From assembly GCA_008508345.1 (NCBI GenBank), contig QNGE01003721.1, positions 1 through 64,000 of the forward strand: a stretch of DNA of 64,000 bases, read 5' to 3'. This document shows positions 12,884-25,479 of this stretch, in pieces. This stretch comes from Paragonimus westermani. Taxonomy: Eukaryota > Platyhelminthes > Trematoda > Plagiorchiida > Troglotrematidae. Position 1 is the first letter of the stretch; each line of letters starts with the position of its first letter. Position numbers and translations under genes: made by a program. The notes under the pieces were generated by a model that was given only the letters and a program-made list of their open reading frames with translations, was not told the DNA's origin and ran no database searches.

Positions 12884-13571
12884 TTGAGCAGACGCGTTAA
12901 TCGAGAAGGAATGTACCTGCGCTCTTTTTCCACCGACTGCGCAATAAGAAGATTAGTCCTGACTTTTAGCTGCTTCCGGGTTCACCAAGGAGCACTGTTC
13001 AGAGGTTCCCTGCATTCTACACGCAAAATTCCGCGATGAGGAGATGTTACTAAAATATTTGCAGCCGTTAGGCAAAGTGATATTTTGGTGGCGGCATGCC
13101 TGTAGCCAGCTGAAAATTGCGATGAGCCCCAATTTGGGCGTTGCTTTTAGCTCTCTGACTTGCCTTCTGGTTTGAACTTGGAGGAGTTCGGAGCCAGCTT
13201 GTTTCCAGGTCCTGTCGCGTGGCTAAGGATAGTAGGAAGAGCTACCGGGAGCTGAAGCATTTTGGTGAATTTGACATGTAGTCGGTTCACACCCACCAGG
13301 TTACTGACAACTGCGGGGGAGGTGGCGCGAATACTGACCCGACTGGTTAAGTTGTAAATGTTGTGGTGAACCGGTCACGGAAACTAATTCTTCTCCTTCC
13401 GAGAGAATTTCCATTGTTGAAAACTTCCCCTATTCCTGTAAAGCATAACCTACTGTCGTTCGACTTTGTCGCTATTAATTTATTTCCCTGAACTCTGGTG
13501 GTCTACCCCAAGTTTTCTCCGGTTATTTCAGCTACCATTTCGCACAGGTCCACTCATCCATTCATTTAGAT
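12884..13571. other. No gene recognised
   Basis: There is no usable open frame or motif here. The stretch leads into the duplicated unit at 13572. Confidence 0.4.
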
Positions 13572-15377
13572 GTAACCCCATTTGTTGCCTCTTGACGAAC
13601 CGACCTTGGTCACAAACCCTTCTGCAGTTTTCCTGGTTTAGACACGAAAAGCTGCGCTGGGCAAGAGCAACGATTTCAGGGAGTAAACTGCTACCTTTCG
13701 GCCCCCCCACTTGGTGTTCTATAGAGCAGCGTGGAGCCGACGCAATCTGTTTTCTGTCCTGAGAGAGGTGCTTGCATCAACCTCTCCCCATTACTTCATT
13801 CTCGTTCAGCCGGGAATCTCTATCGTTTTAATTTTGCTTGGCAAGAGTGCGGGCGGTATATGAATGTGAGAGCTGTTTACAAGCCGAGTGGATTCTGGTT
13901 ACCTCATCATCACCCCAGATGAAGGAAAACTCTCAACCAACATGCACCTAGTCTAGGCTAAACGTCTGAAAACGTAGTGGCTGGAACCACGCCTCCTGGC
14001 AGTTCGTTCCACACCTTCAAAAGTCTGTAAAAAATCCTCCAGAACTTAGTTCAACCGCTCATCTTCACAAACTTTAATGCGTAGCCCTCGAGTGACGAAC
14101 GTTTGGTATGAATGGACAGCCGTTCTCCTACTCTGGGAAATCCATTGGGGATCGTGAAGAATCATTGGAGTTCCCTCCATCCACACTCGCCCTGAAAAGA
14201 AATGTTTGAGGTTTTTAGGTCTGTTGGAACAGCCCGTCCCGCACACTTCTGCGAAGAACTGTGTGAATATTTTCTCCACCGACTTGAGGGCCCTGGTATC
14301 TCAAACCTGGTAAGGTAACCAAATCTACATATATTACGCGACGTGGGGTCCTCAGTAAGCCTTATACAGGGGCGTAAATACGGCGGGTTTCCTTGAGGCT
14401 ACCGTCGTTTCGGTTGCTGGCGCGTGCGGTTAGCTTTTCGAGCTACAACCGGACTGAATGATCACCATAAATCCTCCAATAACATGGATTCTCAGTCCTC
14501 TCCTCCCAGTAGTTCGCCGACTGAGCACGAATTGTCGTGATCACTGGATATTTGCTGACTAGTCAGATTTGCACTGAATGACGCTTGCTTTGGTGAACCG
14601 TTAATGCCTTTCTTAAGCGTCCGGTGGTAGAGAATGTAACTTACCCTCAGAGCGATTACCTAGAAGACTCCCCTGTGAATGGGATTTAATAGAGCATTGA
14701 CTCAGTAGGTATACGAAGAATTAAGCTTCAAGACTCGGATATGAATAATCCCCCAAAACAGAACAGCGAATGCTCGCACAACAAACTGGACGATTAGGAA
14801 CCGATCAGTAATGGAGAGCCGTAAAACGGAACTGAACTCATCCAAACAAATGGTCATTGGTTCCGTCGGAGTACAATGGCGTTCCGCGGACAGAAGATTG
14901 GTAGGAACTGCAAATTGCTCAGGGAAAAACGCGAGACGAAAGTGTTTAATTTTGGTATTCAGAACTTTACAGGGTTCAGGTCGATTAACGGAGAGGAGAA
15001 TGGTGAAAACTACTGAATTTAAAATTTCGCAGTGATTGAACGTATCGCGAGCTCAAGCGTTCTCCGCAGGAGTACATGCGTCCTCACCCTGCCCACATCA
15101 TGAAAATTTTCCTGCACATATTCCCTGGACTATCTATATGGAATAATGATCAAACTGTTCGCCAATACACCCAATCTATCCTCTTCTTTTAGCACGACCT
15201 TGAGTATTAGCCTAATGATCACCTTGTGGAGTCCCAATTGACGTGACAAAAATTATTTTATCGAATTGTGCAGGTCCCAAGTACTATCATCTCAGAAGTG
15301 TGTAGCTCACATTTTTATTCCTAAAATTAAATTTCCCCTTTATATAATATCGGTTTTGTTGCTCTATTCACATAGCT

Positions 15378-15490
15378 GACTCGTTGAACAATTTTCAAAT
15401 TTGGTGTTCAAATGTGTATATGCTCAGAAATATGAACGTTGATCATGCTCTTCTGAGCGTGTTTCTCACAAATGCGTCGAGGACTATACC
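15378..15490 (+). repeat. LINE 3' tail, copy in duplicate 1
   Basis: It contains 'caattttcaaatttggtg' and a small hairpin (CATGCTC...GAGCGTG), followed by 'tttctcacaaatgcgtcgag'. The same block is at 17642-17754 and 18560-18661, and inverted at 18890-18960. Confidence 0.65.
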
Positions 15491-15532
15491 ATTATAATTA
15501 TCAGCACACTATTTTAGGCAGATAATAAAACA

Positions 15533-15833
15533 TTGGGCGACCTTTCAATAAACATGATAACACTCGAAACAACCACAACAACTTCGTCGATAATTCAGCA
15601 GGCCTTGACAAAATCAACGAAGAATTACAACAATGATCCGGCGGACCACAACAGAACTAACACTGATGAGTCTATACTTCATAAACTCGGAGACTCGTTG
15701 TGGTTATTGGTCTCTATTGGTTCTCGCGAGCTACATAAAAACGAAAAGAAACTCGCAATCCGTAGTAAACAGAGATGCACTGAACTTGCGCAAATGATGA
15801 GACGGAGAAATTCCATGAGAGACCCTGCAAGAA
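15533..15833 (+). pseudogene. LINE pre-reverse-transcriptase frame, cut at the N
   Basis: About 100 codons are identical to the start of the frame at 17797, then interrupted by the N at 15834. The reading is DPARR-like at the break. The complete version at 17797 continues into reverse-transcriptase motifs. Confidence 0.6.
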
Positions 15834-15834
15834 N
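15834..15834. other. Single N at the duplication junction
   Basis: An N stands exactly between the last base of copy 1 and the first base of copy 2. This marks an unresolved join in the assembly. Confidence 0.9.
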
Positions 15835-18097
15835 GTAACCCCATTTGTTGCCTCTTGACGAACCGACCTTGGTCACAAACCCTTCTGCAGTTTTCCTGGT
15901 TTAGACACGAAAAGCTGCGCTGGGCAAGAGCAACGATTTCAGGGAGTAAACTGCTACCTTTCGGCCCCCCCCACTTGGGGTTCTATAGAGCAGCGTGGAG
16001 CCGACGCAATCTGTTTTCTGTCCGGAGAGAGGTGCTTGCATCAACCTCTCCCCATTACTTCATTCTCGTTCAGCCGGGAATCTCTATCGTTTTAATTTTG
16101 CTTGGCAAGAGTGCGGGCGGTATATGAATGTGAGAGCTGTTTACAAGCCGAGTGGATTCTGGTTACCTCATCATCACCCCAGATCAAGGAAAACTCTCAA
16201 CCAACATGCACCTAGTCTAGGCTAAACGTCTGAAAACGTAGTGGCTGGAACCACGCCTACTGGCAGTTCGTTCCACACCTTCAAAAGTCTGTAAAAAATC
16301 CTCCAGAACTTAGTTCAACCGCTCATCTTCACAAACTTTAATGCGTAGCCCTCGAGTGACGAACGTTTGGTATGAATGGACAGCCGTTCTCCTACTCTGG
16401 GAAATCCATTGGGGATCGTGAAGAATCATTGGAGTTCCCTCCATCCACACTCGCCCTGAAAAGAAATGTTTGAGGTTTTTAGGTCTGTTGGAACAGCCCG
16501 TCCCGCACACTTCTGCGAAGAACTGTGTGAATATTTTCTCCACCGACTTGAGGGCCCTGGTATCTCAAACCTGGTAAGGTAACCAAATCTACATATATTA
16601 CGCGACGTGGGGTCCTCAGTAAGCCTTATACAGGGGCGTAAATACGGCGGGTTTCCTTGAGGCTACCGTCGTTTCGGTTGCTGGCGCGTGCGGTTAGCTT
16701 TTCGAGCTACAACCGGACTGAATGATCACCATAAATCCTCCAATAACATGGATTCTCAGTCCTCTCCTCCCAGTAGTTCGCCGACTGAGCACGAATTGTC
16801 GTGATCACTGGATATTTGCTGACTAGTCAGATTTGCACTGAATGACGCTTGCTTTGGTGAACCGTTAATGCCTTTCTTAAGCGTCCGGTGGTAGAGAATG
16901 TAACTTACCCTCAGAGCGATTACCTAGAAGACTCCCCTGTGAATGGGATTTAATAGAGCATTGACTCAGTAGGTATACGAAGAATTAAGCTTCAAGACTC
17001 GGATATGAATAATCCCCCAAAACAGAACAGCGAATGCTCGCACAACAAACTGGACGATTAGGAACCGATCAGTAATGGAGAGCCGTAAAACGGAACTGAA
17101 CTCATCCAAACAAATGGTCATTGGTTCCGTCGGAGTACAATGGCGTTCCGCGGACAGAAGATTGGTAGGAACTGCAAATTGCTCAGGGAAAAACGCGAGA
17201 CGAAAGTGTTTAATTTTGGTATTCAGAACTTTACAGGGTTCAGGTCGATTAACGGAGAGGAGAATGGTGAAAACTACTGAATTTAAAATTTCGCAGTGAT
17301 TGAACGTATCGCGAGCTCAAGCGTTCTCCGCAGGAGTACATGCGTCCTCACCCTGCCCACATCATGAAAATTTTCCTGCACATATTCCCTGGACTATCTA
17401 TATGGAATAATGATCAAACTGTTCGCCAATACACCCAATCTATCCTCTTCTTTTAGCACGACCTTGAGTATTAGCCTAATGATCACCTTGTGGAGTCCCA
17501 ATTGACGTGACAAAAATTATTTTATCGAATTGTGCAGGTCCCAAGTACTATCATCTCAGAAGTGTGTAGCTCACATTTTTATTCCTAAAATTAAATTTCC
17601 CCTTTATATAATATCGGTTTTGTTGCTCTATTCACATAGCTGACTCGTTGAACAATTTTCAAATTTGGTGTTCAAATGTGTATATGCTCAGAAATATGAA
17701 CGTTGATCATGCTCTTCTGAGCGTGTTTCTCACAAATGCGTCGAGGACTATACCATTATAATTATCAGCACACTATTTTAGGCAGATAATAAAACATTGG
17801 GCGACCTTTCAATAAACATGATAACACTCGAAACAACCACAACAACTTCGTCGATAATTCAGCAGGCCTTGACAAAATCAACGAAGAATTACAACAATGA
17901 TCCGGCGGACCACAACAGAACTAACACTGATGAGTCTATACTTCATAAACTCGGAGACTCGTTGTGGTTATTGGTCTCTATTGGTTCTCGCGAGCTACAT
18001 AAAAACGAAAAGAAACTCGCAATCCGTAGTAAACAGAGATGCACTGAACTTGCGCAAATGATGAGACGGAGAAATTCCATGAGAGACCCTGCAAGAA
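15835..18097 (+). repeat. Tandem 2.26-kb segment, copy 2
   Basis: It matches 13572-15833 with an offset of 2263 to 2264 bases. Beyond 18097 the sequence continues without a break into the remainder of the LINE frame. Copy 2 is therefore the intact side of the junction. Confidence 0.9.
17642..17754 (+). repeat. LINE 3' tail, copy in duplicate 2
   Basis: It is the same block as 15378-15490, including the hairpin and the 'tttctcacaaatgcgtcgag' end. It stands immediately upstream of another LINE frame, as if one LINE had inserted behind the tail of another. Confidence 0.65.
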
Positions 18098-18550
18098 GAA
18101 TTATTGCTGTCAAAGAAAAATCGGTTGTCGATGACCCTGTAGCAATGTGCAATTTCTTGAACTCACATTTCACTACCTCGTCTAGCGTAGAAAGCAACCC
18201 ATTACCTCCTAATATCTCATAAAAAACAGATAAAGATTTGAGTAATGTTCAGATTGATGTTCGAAGTGTTCGTTCACATTTAGCTACCATTAGACCCTCG
18301 ATCTATCCTGGACTAGATGGTATCCCGCCAATGGTCGTCAAGCAGGCAGGTGAGGATATACCCATCTTCTTACCCAATTTGTTCAACCTATCACTTTTAT
18401 CCAGCCCCTCAGCGGAAAACCTCGAACATTATGCCTCGTCACAAGCGTGGTCCAAGGCAGAACGTTAGTAACTATCGTCCCATCAACCACACGCCAATTT
18501 GCTCAAGAATGTTGAAAAGGATAATAAAGAAGCACACAGTCGAGTTGTGA
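17797..18550 (+). pseudogene. LINE reverse transcriptase, N-terminal part (broken)
   Basis: A 141-codon frame stops at 18220-18222, and a second frame runs from 18238. The region reads SIYPGLDGIPPMVVKQAG, then LFNLSL, and in another frame NYRPI followed by RMLKRIIKKH. These are the entry motifs of non-LTR reverse transcriptases (a GPDGIPP-like block, then the NYRPISL-like block). The catalytic YADD block is missing because the sequence passes into a LINE tail at 18560. The protein would copy LINE RNA into the genome, and this copy cannot. The clade is CR1- or Jockey-like, judged by wording. Confidence 0.7.
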
Positions 18551-18559
18551 AGGACACAA

Positions 18560-18661
18560 AACTCGTTGTTCAATTTTCAAATTTGGTGTTCAATTATGTA
18601 TATGTTAAAAATCATTGCGTTGATCACGCTCTCCTGAGTGCATTTCTCACAAATGCGTCGA
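18560..18661 (+). repeat. LINE 3' tail before the ATT tract
   Basis: A third copy of the tail, ending 'aaatgcgtcgag' directly against the ATT repeat. A hairpin followed by simple repeats is a usual LINE 3' end of this type. Confidence 0.65.
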
Positions 18662-18874
<213 letters not shown>

Positions 18875-18889
18875 GTATATTTCTCAACC

Positions 18890-18960
18890 CATTTGTGAGA
18901 AACACGCTCAGATAAGCGTGATCAGTACACACATTTTAACGTGAACTACATAACGTACAC
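18890..18960 (-). repeat. LINE 3' tail, inverted copy
   Basis: Read on the minus strand, it gives 'gatcacgcttatctgagcgt' then 'ttctcacaaatgg'. This is the same tail as 18560-18661, so the tract between them is palindromic in layout. Confidence 0.65.
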
Positions 18961-19069
18961 ATAATTGTTAATTGTACAAGACACCCATTATGGAAATAGA
19001 ATGATAAAACGGACAAAATAACAACGGAGAACTCTAGTTTATGAAGGGGAAAATGACTCAAACTTCTTC

Positions 19070-19600
19070 AGTTTCTCTGAACAAGTATGCTTCCAGGCAG
19101 CAAAACCTAAAAGGACTATATGCTGTATCAAAAGGACGTTCAGTCCACCAGTTGCGAAGCTGACGCTCTACAAAATGTGTACTCGGTCTCAACTCGAGTA
19201 CTGCACTTTCATTTACTGTCACCTACGCATGTCTGATAGGCTTGTGTAAGAAAACCTTCAACGATATTTTACAGAAGCTTTTTTGGGATATTCTTTGTTC
19301 ACCTACAGACAACGCTCTGAAAAACTTGGTGTTGATCCATTTTGGCTGCGAGACTGAAGTTGAACCTGACGCCGCTATATGAACTCATACATTCGGATGC
19401 GATTACCACAGCGTTTACCGTCCACTTACAACACAGCCCCCCTTGCCAACCCTGTTATCCCGGAAAAATATACGTGCAAACTTCTTCCTTGTAAGGTATT
19501 CCTACAGTTGGAATAAACTTCCAAAAGAAGTCAGAGCCAGTAACAACATTCAGCGTTTTGAAAAAGGTTTGCACAGCTATCTTACGCTATCTTCAAATTC
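19070..19600 (+). pseudogene. LINE reverse transcriptase, C-terminal part
   Basis: In shifting frames I read SRQQNLKGLYAVSKG, LNSSTALSF and then, at 19443-19600, ANFFLVRYSYSWNKLPKEVR. These follow the thumb and C-terminal order of a CR1- or Jockey-type LINE reverse transcriptase. Several frameshifts and stops are present. It may be the other end of the element broken at 18550, or an independent piece. Confidence 0.65.
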
Positions 19601-19609
19601 TCTGTATCA

Positions 19610-20840
19610 CCTGATGACCTATTTGAGTGTGGTCCGAAAAACATTTAGCCGTCACTTGGCCTACTGCGCGCTCACCGAACCGTATGCGACCCAAAATTAC
19701 TTTATTGACGTGCGTTTATTCATGTATATGCAATGTCCAAATTGCTAGGAAATGTGAACTTGACGCTTAATAATAAGTCCAGTCGAACGACGTCATGTGA
19801 GCTTCATTTATCACACGCACATTTCGTGAGGCAATCCAAACCGTAGACTCAATTCTCCGTTTGCCAGAATAAATCCCGAGTGCATAGCAAAACGTCACAA
19901 AAAACAGTAGATAGGGTTATATATTCCAATAATCATAGCAAGAATACTAATATCGTGTGAGTTCTTTGTCAGAAAATTCCGCATACACATTGTCACACTA
20001 AATATTATAACCCCACATTTTCTTATCTAACGTGTGAAATTATATTCTCTTTTCCAATCCCCATATTATCCACTGAGCGAGGAAATTTTTCTACGACGGA
20101 TGGATGCACAGAACTTCGTCTTAGCTGAACGGTTCGCGAGATGTTCAGCCTTTTGTCGTTTTCGAGCAATCGACTAAATCCCGCGTCGGAATCTGCCCAA
20201 ACGTTCGCTGGATTTTGAGGTTTTCCGCCCTGCCTCGACAAAGCCGACCTGTCTTGACATTTTCCGGACGCCAATTTCATCCCCTAATGGCAAATGACTC
20301 CAAAGATGTGAGTTCTTATATGTGCGTTGAGAGGTGTTATTTTTACACACCCCCGAGTAAGTCTTTGGTCGCGGCTCCCCGGGAGGCCTACAATGAACTG
20401 CCTACTGCTGAACCTACTCAAGGTCTCGTCACGTAGGAGACCCGTTTAAGCGTCCCTGAATTTCACATTAACTGCGAACATGCAGCAGGTGCTATCGATC
20501 CCCTCCGCCAATTCAGTTGTGTGCAAGCGGAACGGCGGGCAATCCGAAAATGACTCTTGTGGAATGTGCAGTGTGCGATTTTGAGCCATCCATCTGCACA
20601 GAGAAACTTCTTTTTTCACAGGAATGCTTCTACTTATGACGAAACACTGGGAGGTATACTAAACATCTCTATTTGCAGCATTGAAGCCTATGATTTACCG
20701 TGCGAAGAAAACATTCCAAAGTCCAACTGAAGACCACAACTTTTTCTCCCTTGTCCCAACATGCGGCAACATTATTCTTGAAGGACAGTAAGTTAGAATG
20801 GCGAATACGCTCACTCGCAAAAGCTATGCTGCGAAGCCAT
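19610..20840. other. No gene recognised
   Basis: There are short frames on both strands, up to 85 codons, with no motif. Confidence 0.4.
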
Positions 20841-20842
20841 CA

Positions 20843-21113
20843 CAGCTCAATATTCAGTGACGTGCTGCATCAAATTATCCCTTTCTAAACATTTTTGAGA
20901 CAGCCGATATAGGACTAACGGGTCTGTTTTTTGAGGCTCCTCCCTGCCGCCTTTTTGTGCTGGTGTGAGAGCTGCCGACAGTTTAGCGTCAACGGGCGTT
21001 TTATCAGATAACCTAGCCAACAGAGCGGCTAATACATCATCAGACCGGGGAATGTCATCATGACCACGTGAAATCTCCGAAATCCAGTCAGATCAGCCGA
21101 TTCCGCACTCAGA
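20843..21113 (-). CDS. Met-less open frame of unknown nature
   Basis: About 88 codons stay open on the minus strand without a methionine near the start. They read GHDDIPRSDDVLAALLARLS, then DAKLSAALTPAQKGGREEPQ and end QHVTEY before a stop. The composition (Asp, Ala, Leu, Lys) looks more protein-like than neighbouring frames. It could be a fragment of a mobile-element protein or of a host exon. No splice border is convincing, and I assign no function. Confidence 0.3.
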
Positions 21114-21119
21114 TGTGAT

Positions 21120-22440
21120 GTCAACGTGCACTGATCTGCCACCATCAGTTGTATGCGCCTTCTCAAAAAAGAAATCAGACCTTGGTCATTTTCTTCACTG
21201 TTGGACGTATCACCTGTCCGCTACAGGCACCTGAAACAGATATCCAGACGGAGGCTCTGGAGTGGACCTGAGTGTACCACGCCATTGAGTTTCACTTGTT
21301 CACATACTGGTCAGCACTTCCGCTGAACCTGGTTGGCTCAGCGATGAGATTCCGGAACTGCAGATAAAGCTTATGCAAACTTGTGAGCCCGAGTCTGTTC
21401 TGGGACCGACACTGTTTTGAGCTGCGCTTGCTGTGCGCTCCCACTGGGAACGACGCTTCGGAGTGGGGCAAACCTGACAGCCAAATCAATTCGATTGGTT
21501 TGCAGATCGGTCCAAGTTATTTCTATATCATTGCATTCCCCGTGTTCTGACCGTGCTTTTACTTCCGCCTTCCTGTTCATCTTTCCAATTTTACCTCCCA
21601 TATAGACTTACCATCACTTATATAAGGGTCTGACTATGCCTGACGCGAATGCCAGCCCAATATCTCTATGATCACTTTGTCAAATATGAATTCTGACCTT
21701 GAGACTGCCTTGGTCATTCGGGTAACTATTTTTCGCAAAGTTGAGCCCAGCTAGAATCTCACCAAGCCTCCACTGGGAGTTTTCACCTACTTGCCGAAGC
21801 AGGGTTTTGTTGTGTGGGAATTCGAGAGACTCAACAAGTCATGATGCACGGTGGTTTGCCCTAATAACTTCCGTCTAGTGAAACTCTTCAGGGAGATAAC
21901 CCTGGAAAAGAATCCGGCCTGCGTTACCACTTAACACTGCAAACAGCCCCTCGTAGTTGGACATTGACTCCAATGGATTGGCACAGACGCACGCCATCAA
22001 CAACGTTCTGGTTAGCAGTTTCGGGAAGCGAACGACTATTAGCGCGCTGGACGATACACGTGCCCTGCTTGATCGTTGTTCGTGACGTTGCACCACTTGC
22101 AGCAAGCTCTCTGCCCCGTTTATTAGGTCCTGCCCACCTGCTTGGCAGGTACGGTTTGCGGGTGGATGGGGACTTCAGGTATCCATATTCAGCTTCAGCT
22201 ACGATTCCGTAACCGTTATAAAACCTGTGTCTCCGGTGACAGCCTCGGGCTATCCGCACTCGTTCCCATCACCAAATGCGTTGGCATGGGCCACATATAG
22301 AACTGTGGAGCTTTCTCCTGTTTTTACTAAATGTTGTTGCTCCACGTCTGTACAACAAAGCTTTCCTTTCACATTTACATGTTGACCAAGTCCATTGAAT
22401 GATGTTGCAACGTAAAATTTTTGCAAACCGGTCTACCCTC
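21120..22440. other. No gene recognised
   Basis: Overlapping frames on both strands at 21924-22259 have no motif that I can name. Confidence 0.4.
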
Positions 22441-24190
22441 CTCTGCACATGCGGTTGCTTGAAGATGCTGCACGAATCTTGCACTCACGTTTTGGCGCCG
22501 TCGTACTACGAACGTTATCACAGCTCCGATCGCGCTTTGGCGGTCCACGGTAACTCCACAACATGATGGCTTCTCTAAGAGTGGTAATTCAGATTATTGT
22601 ATTGGTCATCCAGGATGCATGAGAGCACATTCTGCGAGTCAGGTTCTCTGATTACCGTAACTAACTTGAAATCCGCAAATCTTCTGTTGTACTTGTTCGG
22701 TTTGCCGCCACTAACAACATGGTAAGTTATGCCTGCATTTAATTAGGCCATCCAGTAGCTCGCTGTTGACTACTACAGTCTCCATAATCCGTCATCTTTG
22801 GGACTGATTCGAGAATATTGGGGTAACGGGGTAGTGTAGCAAGCAAGCTGGCCGTTTCCGTTCACACTATCCGTCACGCTTTTGGGCCATCTTTGGGTAA
22901 TGTGAGCGTACCGGGGAACAGCGTTCTTTCAAGGTAGTGGTCCCAACAAAAGTCCTGGAAAACGAAACGAAACGAACAAGCATAAGCAAAAGAACCAGTA
23001 AGCCACGCACACGTCTTGCACCAAAGTGAACCAAGATGGCACTGACAAAACGACAGCAGACTATGTCAGGCAATTCAATTTCAATCCCTGCGCCCTTGGT
23101 GGTTTCGACTGCATGTTACAGTATGAAGCTATTTATCTGACCTTTGCTTCTGTGCTCGTGTATGTTGCACGCACCCGTGCACTAGTATTGAAAAGCCCAT
23201 CTAGTCACATTTTTGGGCCCTCACCGTTTATATTTCATACCGAATCCGGTTGTCCTCTGTGTACGTGAGACATTAATTTGTTAAGTACAGTCTATCTCGA
23301 AGAGGGCAGCATCTTTTTGAAGAAGTGTGTGGATTACAGCGAACGGCTTCTCATTTAATCCTGCGAGATGCGAATTTCTGCAGCTAAGTTCCAGCTTCAT
23401 GGTGCAACGTGTACCTTGGAAATTTCTCCATCTTTGACGCTTTATGGAAGAGGGATCTGAAGGTTTTGGTTCATCCAGCCTGCCATAGTCTGCTCTGACG
23501 AGATCTTGCCCAGGTACTATGTTCAGATCCATTGCGGCTTCTCGAAATATTCTTTTTCCCAACACTGTTCTCTTCATTAGTTCAAGTGACACACGTGCAT
23601 AATTATTTTACCAAGTTCGTTCGCAAAGACCGGCTCTATTATCAACAGCGGCCTACCAAACGCTTTGTTAACGATCCGGAAATTCTATTCTGTTTGGCAC
23701 CGTAGTGGTCCAAACGAGTCTCGGAATAGCCTAAGTAAATGCTGCTTTACTTCACTAGGCTATCGATGACAGAAAAACTGTTGAATGCAAAAAGATAGTT
23801 AGAGGAGTTCTAGCAAATTACAGTGATCAGAGAGTTTGACTCACAGAAGAGGCTCGAGATGACCGCCACAATATTCTAACTTACTAGTATCCGTGAAGCA
23901 AGAATATTCCGAGGTTACCGTGGACGGCTGAAGCGCAGTCCGAGCTGCGATGATGTTCGAAGTACAGCGGAGCTAAAGATTCGGATGACAGACCCGTACA
24001 GTATCGTCAAGTGACTGCGTCACAAGTAGAGGAGCACATTTGCGCGTGTGCAAAAAGTTTTTTATTGCATGGCCGTTTTCAGCCAACCAGGACAGCATGC
24101 CAAGATGACGTTGAACAGGACTGAAACGTTGTTAGTGATCAAGAACAAGAAAAAACTCCACAGTATTAACATCCCCAGAAGCCAAAGATG
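22440..24190. repeat. Dispersed repeat, copy 2
   Basis: The matching blocks to 5655-6680 are at about 22440-22610, 23715-23815 and 23830-24040. About 1.1 kb between the first two has no counterpart in copy 1. No long frame survives. Confidence 0.5.
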
Positions 24191-24329
24191 GAGTGCCTCA
24201 GCTCCTTGGACAGATAGAACACACAAGCTCCGGTAACGAGCCTGCCAGTACCTGCGCATTTTTGTCATTATTCTAACTTACACAGCATCCCTCCCAAGTT
24301 CTCTCCCGCCATCGAATCCGGTGGCATGC

Positions 24330-24890
24330 ACAATGTACACACTCCTTATTCTGCTCTCCGAACAGGCTCCGGCAATTTAAAGACTGTTCCCCCGGTCCGG
24401 ACAACGTTCTTCCAAAAGTCTTTCGATGAGCGGCACAGCACACTGTCGATCCCTGGAAGCAACATACATCCGGTGTATCCTCAAAGAAGCTTTACCCGAC
24501 GGTGGGAAGTTAGTTAACTCCCCCCTGCTATCACAGATGGATGGACAAATCACCCCACTAACTATTACCCAATCATCCTGTTCCAAAGTGTGTCCAAATT
24601 ACTGGAGACACTCAAGTAAGACTCAATCCACAGCTTAGTTTACTCTCATAGTTCCTTCTGTACTGTTTAACACAGTTTTCAAAGGGTACAGTCGTGTACC
24701 ACACATCTTTCTTATACCGGTGAGGAGCGGACCGAAATACGGGGGTAAATGTGGCGTACTCAAAATTAGCCGGAGCTTTCGGCCATATGAATCACGCCGT
24801 ACTGCTTGAAGAACTGCACCGTTACGAAATGAAAAGTGATATCCTTCAAAGGCTAGAGTCTTACTGCGCCAATACGCAGTAGAACTAGTC
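24330..24890 (+). pseudogene. LINE reverse transcriptase fragment
   Basis: Across three frames the sequence reads SGPDNVLPKVF, then NYYPIILFQSVSKLLE, then VAYSKLAGAFGHMNHAVLLE and ending YEMKSDILQRLESY. This is the GPDG, NYRPI and (V/F)D(F/L)AKAFD order of a non-LTR reverse transcriptase. The catalytic Asp of the AKAFD block has become Gly in this reading. No YADD follows, so the copy is dead. Confidence 0.65.
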
Positions 24891-25479
24891 TGAATGCTAA
24901 TCGCAGACCGTGAATTCTTCAGTTGTCGTAGGTCAAAAAAATTATTTCACGGGATATTCCTGTTTATTAGTTTGATACACAACACAGAAACTAAAATCAT
25001 CGGAATCTATGTCATGAACTCACATCCTTTTGTTTTACCTGGTCGTTAATCAAAAACGACCTTATCATATGCCTTTTTGAAGATCGGTGTGGCTGCTGTT
25101 GTGATTGATTGCTCACGGCAGACTTAACACATGTATACTTAGACATACAATGATGCGAATATTATTCATCCTCTTACAATATTTTTATTCTTGAGAAATC
25201 GAGTATATTGCGGTTATCCAAGAAATGTTTGAGGATCGTGGATTCCGCACTTTCCCACAGTTCCATGAGTGCCTTCAGAGGTACATAGAGATGTGTGTTG
25301 CTTACGTTCGTGGGACGAGCCGTAGGTCGACAACGGTTCTCAAGTACGATAAGGTAAATTAGCATGGATCCCTGAAAACCGTCTAGATTTATTGCCGTTG
25401 TACGAAATATGGGAGGCGTAGTAGCGTATGTAGGGGTTTGCGACGTGTTCACTGGAATGACGGTTGTGCAATCTAACAG

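Larger units (their letters stand above)
13572..15833 (+). repeat. Tandem 2.26-kb segment, copy 1
   Basis: This segment is repeated almost base for base at 15835-18097. I see about four substitutions and one extra C in a C-run over 2262 bases. It ends inside an open frame, immediately before a single N at 15834. Contents that I can name are a LINE tail at about 15378-15490 and the start of a LINE frame at 15533. The rest is unassigned. Confidence 0.9.

Noticed and set aside
13572..18097. Genuine biological tandem duplication
   Set aside because: The lone N at the junction and near-complete identity make an assembly artefact the simpler reading. It is kept as a finding to test.
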